Shown: piece after piece, positions 33,833 through 45,850 of the stretch
How the letters are laid out: the number at the start of each line of letters is the position of its first letter
How positions within the stretch are numbered: the first letter of the stretch is position 1
Assembly: GCA_964016985.1 (NCBI GenBank)
Contig: OZ024823.1
Span: forward strand, 63,942,514 to 64,006,513
Reading direction: 5' to 3'
Length of the DNA: 64,000 nucleotides
Source: Anodontia alba
Lineage: Eukaryota > Mollusca > Bivalvia > Lucinida > Lucinidae
The notes under the pieces: model-generated
Seen by the model: the letters and a program-made list of their open reading frames with translations, nothing else
The model's database searches: none
What the model was told of the DNA's origin: nothing
Made by a program: the position numbers and the translations under genes

Positions 33833-34610
33833 ATGATTTCAAATACTCTGAAATTTAAGACTGGTAATAGCATTGGATCTTACCCAGTCTTGTCAGAATT
33901 AATTAGATCTTTTAAATTGCAACGTCCAGTACAAAGATCTCTTACTCCAAAATGGGATTTATCTTGGGTCTTAGTTTGTCTACAGAAAGCCCCATATGAA
34001 CCTCTACATAAGGCATCTAAACTTCACATTACGATTAAAACAGTCTTTCAACTAGCTCTTGCCACAGCTAAAAGATGTAGTGAAATTCATGCTTTGGCAA
34101 TGAACGCAAACCATTTAAGGTTCAATCAATCAGATGGTTCAGTATCATTCATAGTACAATCTGGGTTTTTGGCAAAGAATCAGCTTCCGTCCATTTGCCT
34201 GGATCCTATAGTTATCCCTAATTTAGCTCAAACATGTAAAAGGGAACATTTGGATAGACTTTTATGCCCAGTTAGAGCATTAAAATTTTATCTTAAAATG
34301 GCTAGTTCTTTTTGTCAGAATAGAACTAATTATTCCTACCAATAAAAGGCAATCATGACATCTCGAAGGCTTCTGTCTGGAGATGGGTAGCTTATACTAT
34401 TAAGCTTACCTATAGGAAACTCACCCGAAGAGACCTCTCTTTCCTTAAATTTAAAGCTCATGAAATTAGGGCACTATCTTCTTCCTGGGCATTTTTTTAT
34501 AAGGTTCTGCTCAGTGAAATCCTCAAAGCAGCAGTCTGGAATCAATCTTCTACTTTTGCAAAATTCTACTTGAGAGATATGTCTCGGCATTTCTTATACT
34601 TTGGGCCCAA
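33833..34610 (+). pseudogene. DIRS-like element: tyrosine recombinase
   Basis: The frame 33833-34345 reads LTPKWDLSWVLVCLQKAPYE and ALATAKRCSEIHALAMN, containing the first catalytic Arg (AKR). After a shift near 34325 the frame continues RWVAYTIKLTYRKLTRRD, AHEIRALSSSWAFF (the H-x-x-R pair), and SSTFAKFYLRDMSRHF with the likely nucleophile Tyr. Tyrosine recombinases of DIRS elements integrate circular cDNA, so no target duplication is expected. The frameshift inactivates this copy. A poly-G tract lies at 34628-34650. Confidence 0.75.
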
Positions 34611-34627
34611 TAATTGTTGCCCAGAAA

Positions 34628-34651
34628 GGGGGGGGGGGGGGGGGGGGGGGC
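34628..34651 (+). repeat. Poly-G tract
   Basis: About 23 consecutive Gs directly follow the recombinase remnant. Confidence 0.9.
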
Positions 34652-34892
34652 AGAAAACCTAGCCTTGGATGCTTAAGAAGACTGGCAGCCTCCAAAGTCT
34701 ACTATACATATGTTAAGGTAATTAATATCTTACATATATATGTTATTGGGAATCTAGATCATTCTTAAGATTGTATATCATAAAAGTATCTGATTCCTTA
34801 GAGTTTCCTGGGTCTTAATCATGAAGTTAAGGAAATATATATTTTGGTGTTAGGATTAGGGGAGCTCCTCCCTCCTAATCATTAAATTCTAG

Positions 34893-35219
34893 CACATTAT
34901 CTATAGGTTAATGTATTATGCAGTTAAAATGAAGTTTTTATAAGTAAAACATATTTTAACTAGTAATACTTAACGTATAGATAAGAGATTCCCTCCTTCC
35001 TCCCCACTTCATTCAGTTATATTGTTTTATTCTACAAAGAAATTGACACATGATCAAAATAGTAGGAAGAATGATGTCACACAGGCAACTGTCTAAGGGA
35101 CCTTCTGAATTAAGACTCTTAAGACTTGTCGTTTTTCTATGGAAGGTTTGAATACAGAATAGAATAGCACATTATCTATAGGTTAAGTATTACAAATATG
35201 TTTTTACTTATAAAAACTT
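34893..35219 (+). repeat. Inverted-ended repeat, copy 3 (MITE or DIRS terminus)
   Basis: 34931-35219 has inverted ends AAGTTTTTATAAGTAAAA and TTTTTACTTATAAAAACTT. Just left of it, 34893-34930 mirrors the start of the repeat (TTATCTATAGGTTAATGTAT against AGTAATACTTAACGTATAGA), giving a palindromic junction. The sequence between 34652 and 34892 shows no gene. See 2009 and 17240 for relatives. Confidence 0.55.
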
Positions 35220-35251
35220 GGTGTTTTTGTGTAGAGGTAAGACAATATATT

Positions 35252-35543
35252 TAGGGGGTGGTCGGGTGGTGCGAAGGTGCTGTGTATCTTACATCACTGG
35301 GGCGTCCTTCTGATATTGGCTTACAGTTGGGCAAGGCCTGCTATCCTTGTAGTGGGTAAGGGTAGAGGGGGAATGTTTTTATTTCTTCTGTTTCTTCACT
35401 TTCTTTCCTGTTCCTCTTTCTTCCCTGTCCCTCTCTTTCATCTCCTCTACTCTCTCTTCTATCTCTTTTCTCCCTTTCTCTGGGAGACGACACAAAATGA
35501 CCCTCAAGGGTTGACGTGTCATTAAACCCCAACACAATCAATC
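35252..35543 (+). mobile_element. SINE-like element S1, copy 2
   Basis: It has the same 290-bp unit as 15920-16207, ending ACCCCAACACAATCAATC. It is flanked by a perfect 13-bp duplication AAGACAATATATT (35239-35251 and 35544-35556), which shows target-primed retrotransposition. It lies 55 bp upstream of a host exon, between that exon and the DIRS-like element. Confidence 0.8.
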
Positions 35544-35598
35544 AAGACAATATATTGGTAACTCCTCATAGATTAAAAACACCCTGTTGCTTTTTCAG

Positions 35599-36458
35599 GT
35601 TACAAACCGTCACCAGTTCCAGGTGCCAACCGAAGTCCAGTCTTAGATAATAAAGACATGTATGCAGCTTATACCTTCCCATCCTCCAACAAAACACCTC
35701 AACATCAGTCACACTTCCAAATAGTCAATCAAAAACAGTCTAGTAGTGGCAGCATACAGTCAGATCATAGTGGGAGTGGTGGACATTCAGAAGGGCTGTC
35801 ACTATCATGGGGTAGTGGTAGTAGTGGAAGTTATAGAAAAAGAATGAAACAGCAGCAGCAACAACAGCATGGAATGTACAGTATCATTACACCAATTTAT
35901 GCAAATTCTTCCGAAATGGTGCGGGAAAAGACATCAAGACCTGCAAGTCGTAGTGCAAGCAGGAAAGAAAGTTTCAAGGAGATTTTAGCTCAGTTGCAAA
36001 TGCATAATGCTGAACTGAAGGCAGCAGCTGCCATGCCCCCTCCCCAACCCCACCTTGTACCAACCCCACAGTTAAAACATGTTCCTTCCTTCCATATGGA
36101 GGATTTAAACAATAGACCTGGCTCTAGGTCAGGGTCCTCTGACTATCAAACAAACCGATCAAATGCCAGTGACTTATCAAGACAGTCGTTACTTGCTAGC
36201 AATAGCACGGTCACTTCCCTAGGTGATCACCAACCTCAGAACTTATCTTACGGTTCAGCGGCAAGTTTTGGAAGTAATGATGTTAAGTTGCAGGAAGCGG
36301 AAGAGTTGTTGATGCCACCAGCTATGTTTGTTGATGAGAGATCGTTGTCAGATATTCCTGCTGAACAGCTACATGTGCAGAGTCAGACTGTGATGGAACA
36401 GGCAGTTTCTGAGTTACCTGTTAATACAGAAGAACCTGTGAAAGCAGCAGATTTACAG
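35599..36458 (+). CDS. Host gene, large internal exon (860 nt)
   Basis: The acceptor is TTGCTTTTTCAG and the donor TTACAG|GTGAGA. The open frame reads YKPSPVPGANRSPVLDNKDM at its start. It goes on to Ser/Gly-rich tracts, a QQQQQQ run, SRPASRSASRKESFKEILAQ (basic-Ser cluster followed by a short amphipathic helix) and ends EEPVKAADLQ. It enters in phase 1 and leaves in phase 0, matching the exons at 16612 and 60641. The composition suggests an intrinsically disordered, phosphorylatable cytoplasmic or scaffold tail. No catalytic or transmembrane segment is visible and I cannot name it. An intron read-through version would end at 36492. Confidence 0.7.
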
Positions 36459-36861
36459 GTGAGATTTATTATTGAGCCAGGGTACAAGCACTGAGTTTGT
36501 CAAGCTGGTGCAACTGGTTAAAACTGTAGATGGGGTCATATTGGTGAGAGGGTAATTTATGCTTTTACATTTCTGTTGCATTAAGATGAATGGGAGCTCA
36601 TTCTAACCAGAAAGTGTTTGCCTTTCTTTTCAAAGCATACATGTGATCTTTTACAATCTGGCGTAAAACTCCCAATGTTTTGCCTCTTTTTACGACTTCT
36701 CGCTAAAGAAGCCGAATCTCCCGCTAAGAAAAAAAATCCAATGTTGAGTTTTCCCTGACCTACCATTTCAAGGTTTGCCGTTATGATAATCCAATACTGA
36801 GGTATTTGTAGCCAGTCCACCTGTGTAAATGTTTACTACATTATTAAGCGGTGACCTTTAT
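36459..36861. other. Intron sequence, no gene or repeat recognised
   Basis: It starts with the splice donor and continues as ordinary AT-rich intron up to element C4. I see nothing else in it. Confidence 0.5.
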
Positions 36862-38527
36862 TAGCTCACCTGAGCACGAAGTGCTCATGGTGAGCTATTG
36901 TGGTCAGTCAATGTCCGTCGTCCGTCGTCAACAATTCCTTTAAAAGCCTACTCCTCCTACACCCCTGGGCCAATTGACTTGATACTTGGTAGGAAGCATC
37001 GGGGTGACTTGTAGATCAAAAATAGCTAAAATCATTCTGATTGGAAATCCAAGATGGCCGCCATGGCCGCCATCTTGAAAATCTATTTTTCGCTTCTTCT
37101 CCTGAACCGAAAGGCCAATTGACTCCAAACTTGCAAGGAAGCATCAGGGTGACTTGTAGATCAAAAATAGCTAAAATCGTGCCGATCAGAAATCCAAGAT
37201 GGCCGCCATGGCCGCCATCTTGAAAATCTATTTTTCGCTTCGTCTCCTGAACCAAAAGGCCAATTGACTCCAAACTTGCTAGGAAGTATCAGGGTGACTT
37301 GTAGATCAAAAATAGCTAAAATCATGCCGATCGGAAATCCAAGATGGCCGCCATGGCTGCCATCTTGAAAATCTATTTTTAGCTTCTTCTCCTGAACCGA
37401 AAGGCCAATTGACTCCAAACTTGCTAGGAAGCATCAGGGTGACTTGTAGATCAAAAGTAGCTAAAATCGTGCCAATCGTAAATCCAAGATGGTCGCCATG
37501 GCAGCCATCTTGAAAATCTATTTTTCGCTTCTTCTCCTGAACCGAAAGGCCAGTTGACTCCAAACTTGCTAGGAAGCATCAGGGTGACTTGTAGCTCAAA
37601 AATAGCTAAAATCGTGCCGATCGGAAATCCAAGATGGCCGCCATGGCCGCCATCTTGAAAATCTATTTTTCCCTTCTACTCCTAACCCGAAAGGCCAGTT
37701 GACTCCAAACTTGGTAGGAAGCATCGGGGTGACTTGTAGATCAAAAGTAGCTAAAATCATGCCGATCGTAAAACCAGGATGGGCACCATGGCAGCCATCT
37801 TGAAAATCTATTTTTCGCTTCTTCTCCTGAACCGAAAGGCTAGTTGACTCGAAACTTGGTAGGAAGCATTTGGGTGACTTGTAGATCAAAAATAGCTAAA
37901 ATCATGCCGATCGTAAATCCAAGATGGCCGCCATGGGGGCTATCTTAAAAATCTATTTTTCGCTTCTTCTCCTAAATCCAAAAGTCACTTGACTCGAAAC
38001 TTAGTAGGAAGCATCAGGGTGACTTGTAGATCAAATGTAGCTAAAATCGTTCTGATCCGAAATCCCAGATGGCCACCATGGCCGCCATCTTGAAAATCTA
38101 TATTTAGCTTCTTCTCCTGCACCGAAAGGCCAATTGAGTCCAAACTTGGTAGGAGACATTGGGGTGACTTGTAGATCAAAAGTAGCTAAAATCGTGCCAA
38201 TCGGATATCCAAGATGGCCGCTTCTTTTCCTGAACCGAAAGGCCAGTTGACTCGAAACTTGGTAGGAAGCATTGGGGTGACTCGTAGATCAAAAATAGCT
38301 AAAATCGTGCCGATTGTAAATCCAAGCTGGCTGCCATTTAGAGTTTGTTCAAATGATCATGCTCAATTGACTGGCATGCCATATATATTCTTCAAAATAA
38401 AGAACTGCTTAAATGATGATCTTTTCATTAGTTGCGATGACAGGATTGGAAAAATGTTGCATAACATCTGCATATCTGCAGTGGCTATGTCACTCAGGTG
38501 AGCGACCCGTGGCCCGTGGGCCTCTTG
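36862..38527 (+). mobile_element. C4: Helentron-like element, family C, complete
   Basis: It has a head with TGAGCA-CGAAG-TGCTCA, about nine 145-bp units, the C/D tail and the final stem GGCCC/GGGCC plus CTCTTG at 38527. It is very close to C1 and C3 over its full length, including the order of variant units near the 3' end. The left flank is ...CCTTTAT and the right flank TTGATT, consistent with T|T insertion. Confidence 0.8.
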
Positions 38528-38965
38528 TTGATTTTTTTCTAATCAGTGACAGCTGTTGTGTGCAAATACAATAGACCGGTATCATCTGTGTTAGATAATT
38601 GATGTATTTTTACATCGATTAACTGGATAAAATGGCCAGTTTAAGTGGTAGTAATTAGCACAGATAGGTGGCTATCAACAACAGTTATACCTAACTGGTG
38701 CTACTAGAAATTTGAACTGTGAAAAAAAAAAACAAAAAAAAAACAAAAAAAAAACAACAGATCTTATTTTGTTCATACAAAGTACTCGCGACCCGATCAG
38801 CTGAGCAGGCTACTCTGAATAATAAAACTGCTAATATTGTATATAAAGAATGTCAGTCCTTGTAAGTCTGCATTATAATTAAAACGGACCCTTGTCGGAC
38901 CGTGCAGATGGCCACACTAATCTTGATCTGCCCTTTTCGCATTTGCAATAAGGTACTTTTTTTTT
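38528..38965. other. Intron sequence between C4 and A2
   Basis: It holds an A-rich simple repeat (AAAAAAAAC units, 38722-38757) and no detectable gene. Confidence 0.5.
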
Positions 38966-41900
38966 TAGCTCACGTGAGCAAAAGCTCAGGGTGAGCTATT
39001 GTCATCATCCTCTGTCCGTAGTCCATCGTCCGTCATTCTTCGTCAACAATTAGTTTGTTAACACTCTAGAGGTCACAGTTTTGACCCAATCTTGATGAAA
39101 CTTGGTCAGAATGTTTGCCTCAATGAAATCTAGGTCAAGTTCGATACTGGGTTACTTGGGGTCAAAAACTAGGTCACCAGGTCAAATCAAAGGAAAAACT
39201 TAACACTCTAGAGGTCATAGTTTTGACCCAATCTTGATGAAACTTGCTCAAAATATTTGCCTCTATTAAATCTAGGTCAAGTTCAAAACTGGGTCACTTC
39301 GGGTCAAAAACTAGGTCACCGGGCCAGATCAGCAGAAAACTTTGTTAACACTCTAGCGGTCACATTTTTGAAGCAATCATCATGAATCTTGCTCAAAATG
39401 TTTGTCTTGATGATTTCTAGGTCAAGATCGAAACTGGAACACCTGGGATCAAAAATTAGGTCACCAGGCCAAAGCAGAAAACCTTGTTAACACTCTAGCG
39501 GTCATATGATTTCTAGGTCAAGTTCGAAACTTGGTCACCTGGGATCAAAAACTAGGTCACCTGGCCAAATCAGTGGAAAATCTTATCACTCTAGCGGTCA
39601 CATTTTTCAAGCAATCATCATAAATCTGGCTTAAAATGTTTGTCTTGATGATTTTTAGGTCAAGTTCAAAACTGGGTCACTTGGAGTCAAAAACTAGGTC
39701 ACCGGGCCAAATCAGCAGAAAACTTCGTTAACACTCTAGCGGTCACATTTTTTAAGCAATCATCATGAATCTTGCTCAAAATGTTTGTCTTGATGATTTT
39801 TAGGTCAGGTTCGAAACTTGGGGTCAAAAACTAGGTCACCTGGCCAGATCAGTGGAAAACTAGGTCACCTGGCCAAATCAGCAGAAAACCTTGTTAACAC
39901 TTTAGCGGTCACATTTTTGAAGCAATCATCATGAATCTTGCTCAAAATATTTGTCTTGATGATTTCTAGGTCAAATTTGAAACTGGGTCACATGGGGTCA
40001 AAAACTAGGTGACCTGGCCAAATCAGCAGAAAAATGTTAACACTTCAGAGGTCACAGTTTTGAAATAATCATAAGTATTGCTCAAAATGTTTGTCTTGAT
40101 GATTTCTAGGTCTAGTTTAAAACTGGGTCACTTGATATCAGAAACTAGTTCACCTGGCCAAATCAAAGGAAAACCTTATTGATGCTCTAGAGGTCACATT
40201 TTTGAAGTGATCATTATGAATCTTGCTCAAAATGTTTGTCTTGATGATTTCAAGGTGATGTATAGTTTTCTGTCCAGTGACTCTCTTAAGTTTTTCCATT
40301 TAAATCAGTTTCTCAGTAATTATTGGTCCTACAGAGTGATTTTTAGCTCACCTGAGCTCTGCTCAGGATGAGCTATTGTGATCACTTTTCGTCCGTCGTC
40401 CGTCCGTCCGTCCGTCCGTCCGTGCGTCCGTCCGTCCGTCCGTCCGTTAACATTTTCAAACGACTTCTCCTCTGAAGCCGCTGAGCCAATTTTGCTCAAA
40501 TTTCATATGGAGCCACCTTATATGGTAAAACCCTTTAAAAATCTTCTTCTCCATAACGGAGGATGCCTTGGGGCTGAATCTTTGCACGAATCATCGGGGA
40601 CAAGAGGTCAACCAAAGTTGCTAAAAGAATTGTCGTACGTTGACGTTTGACCTTTTTACGGCAAGGTCAAGTTCGCTTCCCTATGCATTTGTATGAGCTC
40701 TATACATTTGAATGGGAAAATTGTTAAGAGTTTCAAACGACTTCTCCTCTGAAGCCTCTGAGCTAATTTTGTTCAAATTTCATATGGAGCCACCTTAGGG
40801 TGGGGGAACGAAAGATTGCTAAAATTGTCATGGTCCGTTGACCAAGATGGCCGCCATGCCCATATATGGTAAAAACCTTTAAAAATCTTCTACTCCAGAA
40901 CCGAGAATGCCTTGGGGCTGAATCTTTGCACAAATCATCGGGAAGGAGAGGTCTACCAAAGTTGTCAAAAGAATTGTCGTACATTGACATTTGACCTTTT
41001 TACGGCAGGATCAAGTTTGCTTCCCTATGCATTTGTATGAGCCCCATACATTTGAATAGGAAAATTGTTGAGAATTTTAAATTTCTTCTTCTCTGAAGCC
41101 ACTGAGCCAAATTTGCTCACATTTCATATTGTGCCTTCTTAAGTCAGGGGAACGAAAGATTGCTAAAATGGTCGCGGTAGGTCGACCAAGATGGCCACCA
41201 TGCCCATATATGGTAAGACCCTTTAAAAATCTTCTTCAGAACTGAGGATGCCTTGGGGCTAAATCTGTGCACAAATCATCAGGGACAGGAGATCTACCAA
41301 AATTGCTGAAAAGATCATCGTACGTTGACATTTGACCTTTTTACGGCAAGGTCAAGTTTGCTTCCCCATGCATTTGTATGAGCCCCATAACATTTATATG
41401 GGAAAATTGTTGAGAATTTGACGACTTCTCTGAAGCCACTGAGCCAAATTTGCTCAGATTTTTAGCTCACCTGAGCATGAAGTGCGCATGGTGAGCTATT
41501 GTGGTCAGTCAATGTCCGTCGTCCATCATGGGTCATGCGGCGTGAACAATTGCTTTAAAGGCCTACTCTTCCTACACCCCAGGGCCAATTGACTCGATAC
41601 TTGGTAGGAAGCATCAGGGTGAAATGTAGATAAAAAAAATAGCTAAAATCGTTCCGATCGGAAATCCAAGATGGCCGCCATGGCCGCCATCTTGAAAATC
41701 TTTTTCGCTTCTTCTCCTGAACCGAAAGACCAATTGACTCCAAACTTGCTAGGAAGCATCAGGGTGACTTGTAGATCAAATATAGCTAAAATCGTGTCGG
41801 TCCAAATTCCAAGATGGCCACCATGGCAGCCATCTTGAAAATCTATTTTTCGCTTCTACTCCGAAACCCAAAAGCCAGTTGACTCCAAACTGGTTAGGAA

Positions 41901-42808
41901 GCATTGGGGTGACTTATAAATCAAAAATAGCTAAAATTGTGCTGATTAGAAATCCAAGATGGCCACCATGGCAGCCATCTTGAAAAGCTATTTTTCGCTT
42001 CTTCTCCTGAACCGAAAGGCCAATTGACTCCAAACTTGCTAGGAAGCATCGGGATGACTTGTACATAAAAAATAGCTCAAATCGTGCCAATTAGAAATCC
42101 AAGATGGCCTCCATGACAGCCATCTTGAAAATCTATTTTTCGCTTCTTCTCTTAAAACTAAAAGTCAATTGACTTGAAACTTAGTAGGAAGCATCAGGGT
42201 GACTTGTAGATCAGAAAATAGCTATAATCATTCCGATCGGAAATCCAAGATGGCAGCCATCTTGAAAATCTATTTTTTGCTTCTTCTACTGCACCGAAAT
42301 GCCAGTTGACTCAAAAGTTGGTAGGAGGCATTGGGGGTGACTTATTTTACTTGTAACGTTTAGAAAATTTCAGCATTTTAACCTTGTAAGCAAGATATTT
42401 CAAAAACTGTTTAAGCCATTGCCTTGTCATAAGAGTATTGGAAAAATGTTGCATGCCATCTGCATATCTGCAGTGGCGGTTTCACTCAGGTGAGCGAGTT
42501 GTGGCCCGTGGGCCTCTTGTTGGTACTTGTGAAGTGTTTGTGTTTAGGTCAGTTTTTCAGTAACTATTGCTCCTACAGCCAGTTATACTTAGTACATGCA
42601 TACATCTTAGCATGGCCTCTTGAGTGCAGTCATCCATATTTGACCTTGACCTTTATTTCACAGTCCATTAGACATGCTACATTGTCTTACTTGTTAATAT
42701 AATCATTTTGAACTTTGATCAGAATGTTTGCCTTGATCACTTCTAGATCAGGCTCTCAAAATGCTATGTTGCTCAGGTGAGTGTTACAGGGCCATGATGG
42801 CCCTCTTG
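38966..42808 (+). mobile_element. A2: family A element split by D4/C5
   Basis: The head is TAGCTCACGTGAGC-AAAA-GCTCAGGGTGAGCT. A units of ~145 bp follow to 40260, then the pre-tail region GTCCTACAGAGTGATTT, where D4/C5 is inserted. The pre-tail resumes at 42520 (TTGGTACTTGTGAAG) and the tail ends GGGCCAT/ATGGCCC plus CTCTTG at 42808. The uninterrupted version of the junction is visible in A3 near 59400-59425. Confidence 0.8.
40344..42519 (+). mobile_element. D4/C5 composite nested in A2
   Basis: It opens with a D head (TGAGC-TCT-GCTCA) and D units, then at 41463 a C head (TGAGCA-TGAAG-TGCGCA) with six C units. Near 42340-42410 comes a stretch resembling element F ('AAGCAAGATATTTCAAAAAC'), then a short C/D tail ending GGCCC/GGGCC plus CTCTTG. 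Two heads thus share one tail. Either C5 inserted and D4 lost its end, or the element mobilised as a chimera. Confidence 0.7.
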
Positions 42809-43044
42809 TTTACTTGTCAGAACAGTTATTGTAAGCATGTCATTGACTCTCTATGGGATTAGCTAACAGACTTGTGATCTGCAAAAAAGTTACTTACTTT
42901 TTGGGCAAGATAGAGAGCAAGATACAATGACCTAGACCAGCCTGCGCATAAAATGTTTTAAAAGGCGCTCTGTTTCTAGGCCCTGCAAACTCTGTCAAGC
43001 AAACTGCGTAAGTCCTGATCGGAATAAGGGGATGCCATTTTTTT
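42809..43044. other. Unique intron sequence
   Basis: No gene is apparent. A phrase CTAGACCAGCCTGCGCATAA around 42931-42950 looks like part of a dispersed repeat, but no boundaries are visible. Confidence 0.4.
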
Positions 43045-45112
43045 TAGCTCACCTGAGCTATGCTCAGGATGAGCTATAGTGATCACTTTTTTTTTTTGTC
43101 CGTTGTCCATCCATCCGTCCGTTAACATTTTCAAACAATTTCCTCTCTGAAGCCCCTGAGCCAATTTTGCTCAAATTTCATATGGAACCTCCTTAGGTTG
43201 GGGGAATGAAAGATTGCTAAAATGGTTGCGGTCTGTTGACCAAGATGGCCGCCATGCCCATATATGGTAAAAATCTTTAAAAACCTTCTTCTCCAGAACC
43301 GAGGATGCCTTGTGGCTGAATCTTTGCATAAATCATCAGGAATGGGAGGTCTACAAAAAATTGCTAAAATAACAGTTGTACATTGACATTTGACCTTTTT
43401 ACGGCAAGGTCAAGTTTGCTTCCCTATGCATGTGTATGGGAAAAATGTTCAGAATTTCAAACGTCTTCTCCTCTGGGCCAATGTTGCTCAAATTTCATTT
43501 GGAGCCTCCCTGGGGCAGGGAAATGAACCATTGCTAAAATGGTTGCCCTCCATTGACCAAGATGGCTGCCATGCCCATATATGGTAAAAACCATTAAAAA
43601 GCTTCTTCTCCAAAAACGAGGACGCCTTGTGGCTGAATCTTTGCATATATCGTCGGGGACGGGAGGTCTACCAAAGTTGCTAAAATAATGGTCGTACATT
43701 GACATTTGACCTTTTTACGGCGAGGTCAAGTTTGCTTCCCTGTGCATTTGTATGATCTTCTTCTCTGGATCCTCTGGGCCAATGTTGCTCAAATTTCATT
43801 TGGAGCCTCCCTGGGGCAGGGGAATGAAAGATTGCTAAAATGGTTGCTGTCCAGTGACCAAGATGGCCGCCATGCCCACATATGGTAAAAACCTTTAAAA
43901 TTCTTCTCCAAAACCAAGGATGCCTTGTGGCTGAATCTTTGCACAAGTCATCAGGGATGGGAGGTCTACCGAAATACTAAAATAATGGCCGTACATTGAC
44001 ATTTGATCTTTTTATGGCAAGGTCAAGTTTGCTTCGCTATGGATTTGTATGGGAAAAAATGTTGAGAATTTCAAATGACTTCTCCTCTGGAGCCTCTGGG
44101 CCAATGTTTGCCCAAATTTCATTTGGAGCCTACCTGGGGCAGGGGAATGAAAGATTGCTAAAATAGTTGCCGTCCATTGACCAAGATGGTGAAAACCTTT
44201 AAAAATCTTCTTCTCCAGAACCGAGGATGCCTTTTGGCTGAATCTTTGCACAAATCATCAGGGATGGGAGGTCTACCAAAGTTGCTAAAATGATGGTCCT
44301 ACATTGACATTTGACCTTTTTATGGCGAGGTCAAGTTTGCTTCTGTATGCATTTGTATGGGCCCCGTATATTTGTATGGGAAAAATGTTAATAATTTCAA
44401 ATGACTTCTCCTCTGAAGCCTCTGGGCCAGTGTTGCTCAAATTTCATGTGGCACCTCCTTGGGGCAGGAGAACGAAAGATTGCTAAAATGGGCATGGTCC
44501 ATTGATCAGAATGGCTGCTATGCCCTTATATGGTAAAAACCTTTAAAAATCTTCTTCTCCAGAACCAAATAAGCGCCCTGGGCCCTAATCTTTGCGCAAG
44601 TTATGGGGGACAGGAGATCTACCAAAAATGATAAAATGATGGTCCTATGTTGATGTTTGACCTTTTTACGGCAAGGTCAGATTTGCTTCCCCATGCATTT
44701 GTATGGGCCATATACATTTATATTGGAAGTATTGAGGTGACTTGTAGATCAGCAGTAGCTAAAATCATTCTGATTGGAAATCTAAGATGGTCGCCATCTT
44801 GTTTATGTTTATATATTTCCCTGCCACTGTGCTGTTTACATGTATAAAATCATGATTCTTCAGAAACCGCTTAGCCAATTTCCACCAAATTTCACATTGA
44901 TCCTACTGTTGAAATGTGATTGATAGTTTGTTCAAATGATCACGCTCCATTGACTGTCAGGCCCATATATTCTTCTTCAAAACTAAGAACTGCTCAAATG
45001 ATGATCTTTTCATTAGTTGCGATGATAGGATTTGAAAAATGTTGCATAACATCTGCATATCTGCAGTGGCTATGTCACTCAGGTGAGCGAGCCGTGGCCC
45101 ATGGGCCTCTTG
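43045..45112 (+). mobile_element. D5: Helentron-like element, family D, complete
   Basis: The head is TAGCTCACCTGAGC-TAT-GCTCAGGATGAGCT. About four long D units follow, most containing AAGATGGCNGCCATGCCC and CCATATATGG. The C/D tail then runs from 44700 to 45112, with CTCAGGTGAGCG, the stem GGCCC/GGGCC (one arm mutated to GGCCCATGGGCC) and CTCTTG. It is the best uninterrupted copy of family D in the window. Confidence 0.8.
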
Positions 45113-45490
45113 TTGTTTTTTTTAGAATCGGTAAATACCTTTTTTTGGTTTAAGTACTTAATGACAACCTGCACAATTTTCCAGGATAGCAACAAGGAAA
45201 ATTGTACCTTATTACCTGTGCGAAATACAGAGACCCAGATCTGTCTGCGCTTTAAAAAAATGGAATTCCTATTTGTTTTTGGGTTCTTCGGAATCAGTTT
45301 TACAAATTACATAGATCCTCAATTGACTGTGAGGATGCGTCGGCCCCAGGTGCGTCGGTCACTGTTTTGGTCAGTGGCATAAGTGGCAAGGTACTTTTGT
45401 TGGTGAAGTAAATGGTGTCCTCTCAGGCCTAGAGTTGTCTCCAAATAGCAAAGTTGCAACAAAGCCAGAGCAGAGAACACATAATGTAAT
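45113..45490. other. Unique intron sequence
   Basis: I see no gene or repeat. A 99-codon open frame at 45083-45382 starts inside the D5 tail and has no recognisable motif, so it is not called. Confidence 0.4.
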
Positions 45491-45497
45491 GCACCAT

Positions 45498-45850
45498 TTA
45501 TGGTTATAGCCTTTCAACAGTATTTAAGTCATACCTGGACAATTGAAGGGTGAACATGTTCAGGACAGTGAAAGGATGAACATGGTTTTATATCCCATTC
45601 AACCATATTACATCTTTTTCAACAATATTTCAGTCATATCAAGACAATGGAAGGATGAGCATGGTTCATGAAAGGGTGAATATCATATATGGTTATAGCC
45701 TTTCAACCGCATTTCAGTCATACATGGACAATTGATCAAGACAATGAAAGGATGAACATGGTTCATAAAAGGGTGAATATCATATATGGTCATAGCCTTT
45801 CAACAGAATTTCAGTCATACATGGACAGTTGAAGGGTGAACATGTTATAC
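45498..45850 (+). repeat. Degenerate tandem repeat, TTTCAGTCATACATGGACAA units
   Basis: The phrases 'TAGCCTTTCAACAG', 'TTTCAGTCATACATGGACA' and 'AAAGGATGAACATGGTTCA' recur four to five times at intervals of about 110 bp. It is non-coding. Confidence 0.65.

Noticed and set aside
17240..35220. Treating the entire DIRS-like element as having confirmed inverted terminal repeats
   Set aside because: A related stand-alone copy at 2009 and inverted ends on the right copy leave an independent MITE equally possible.
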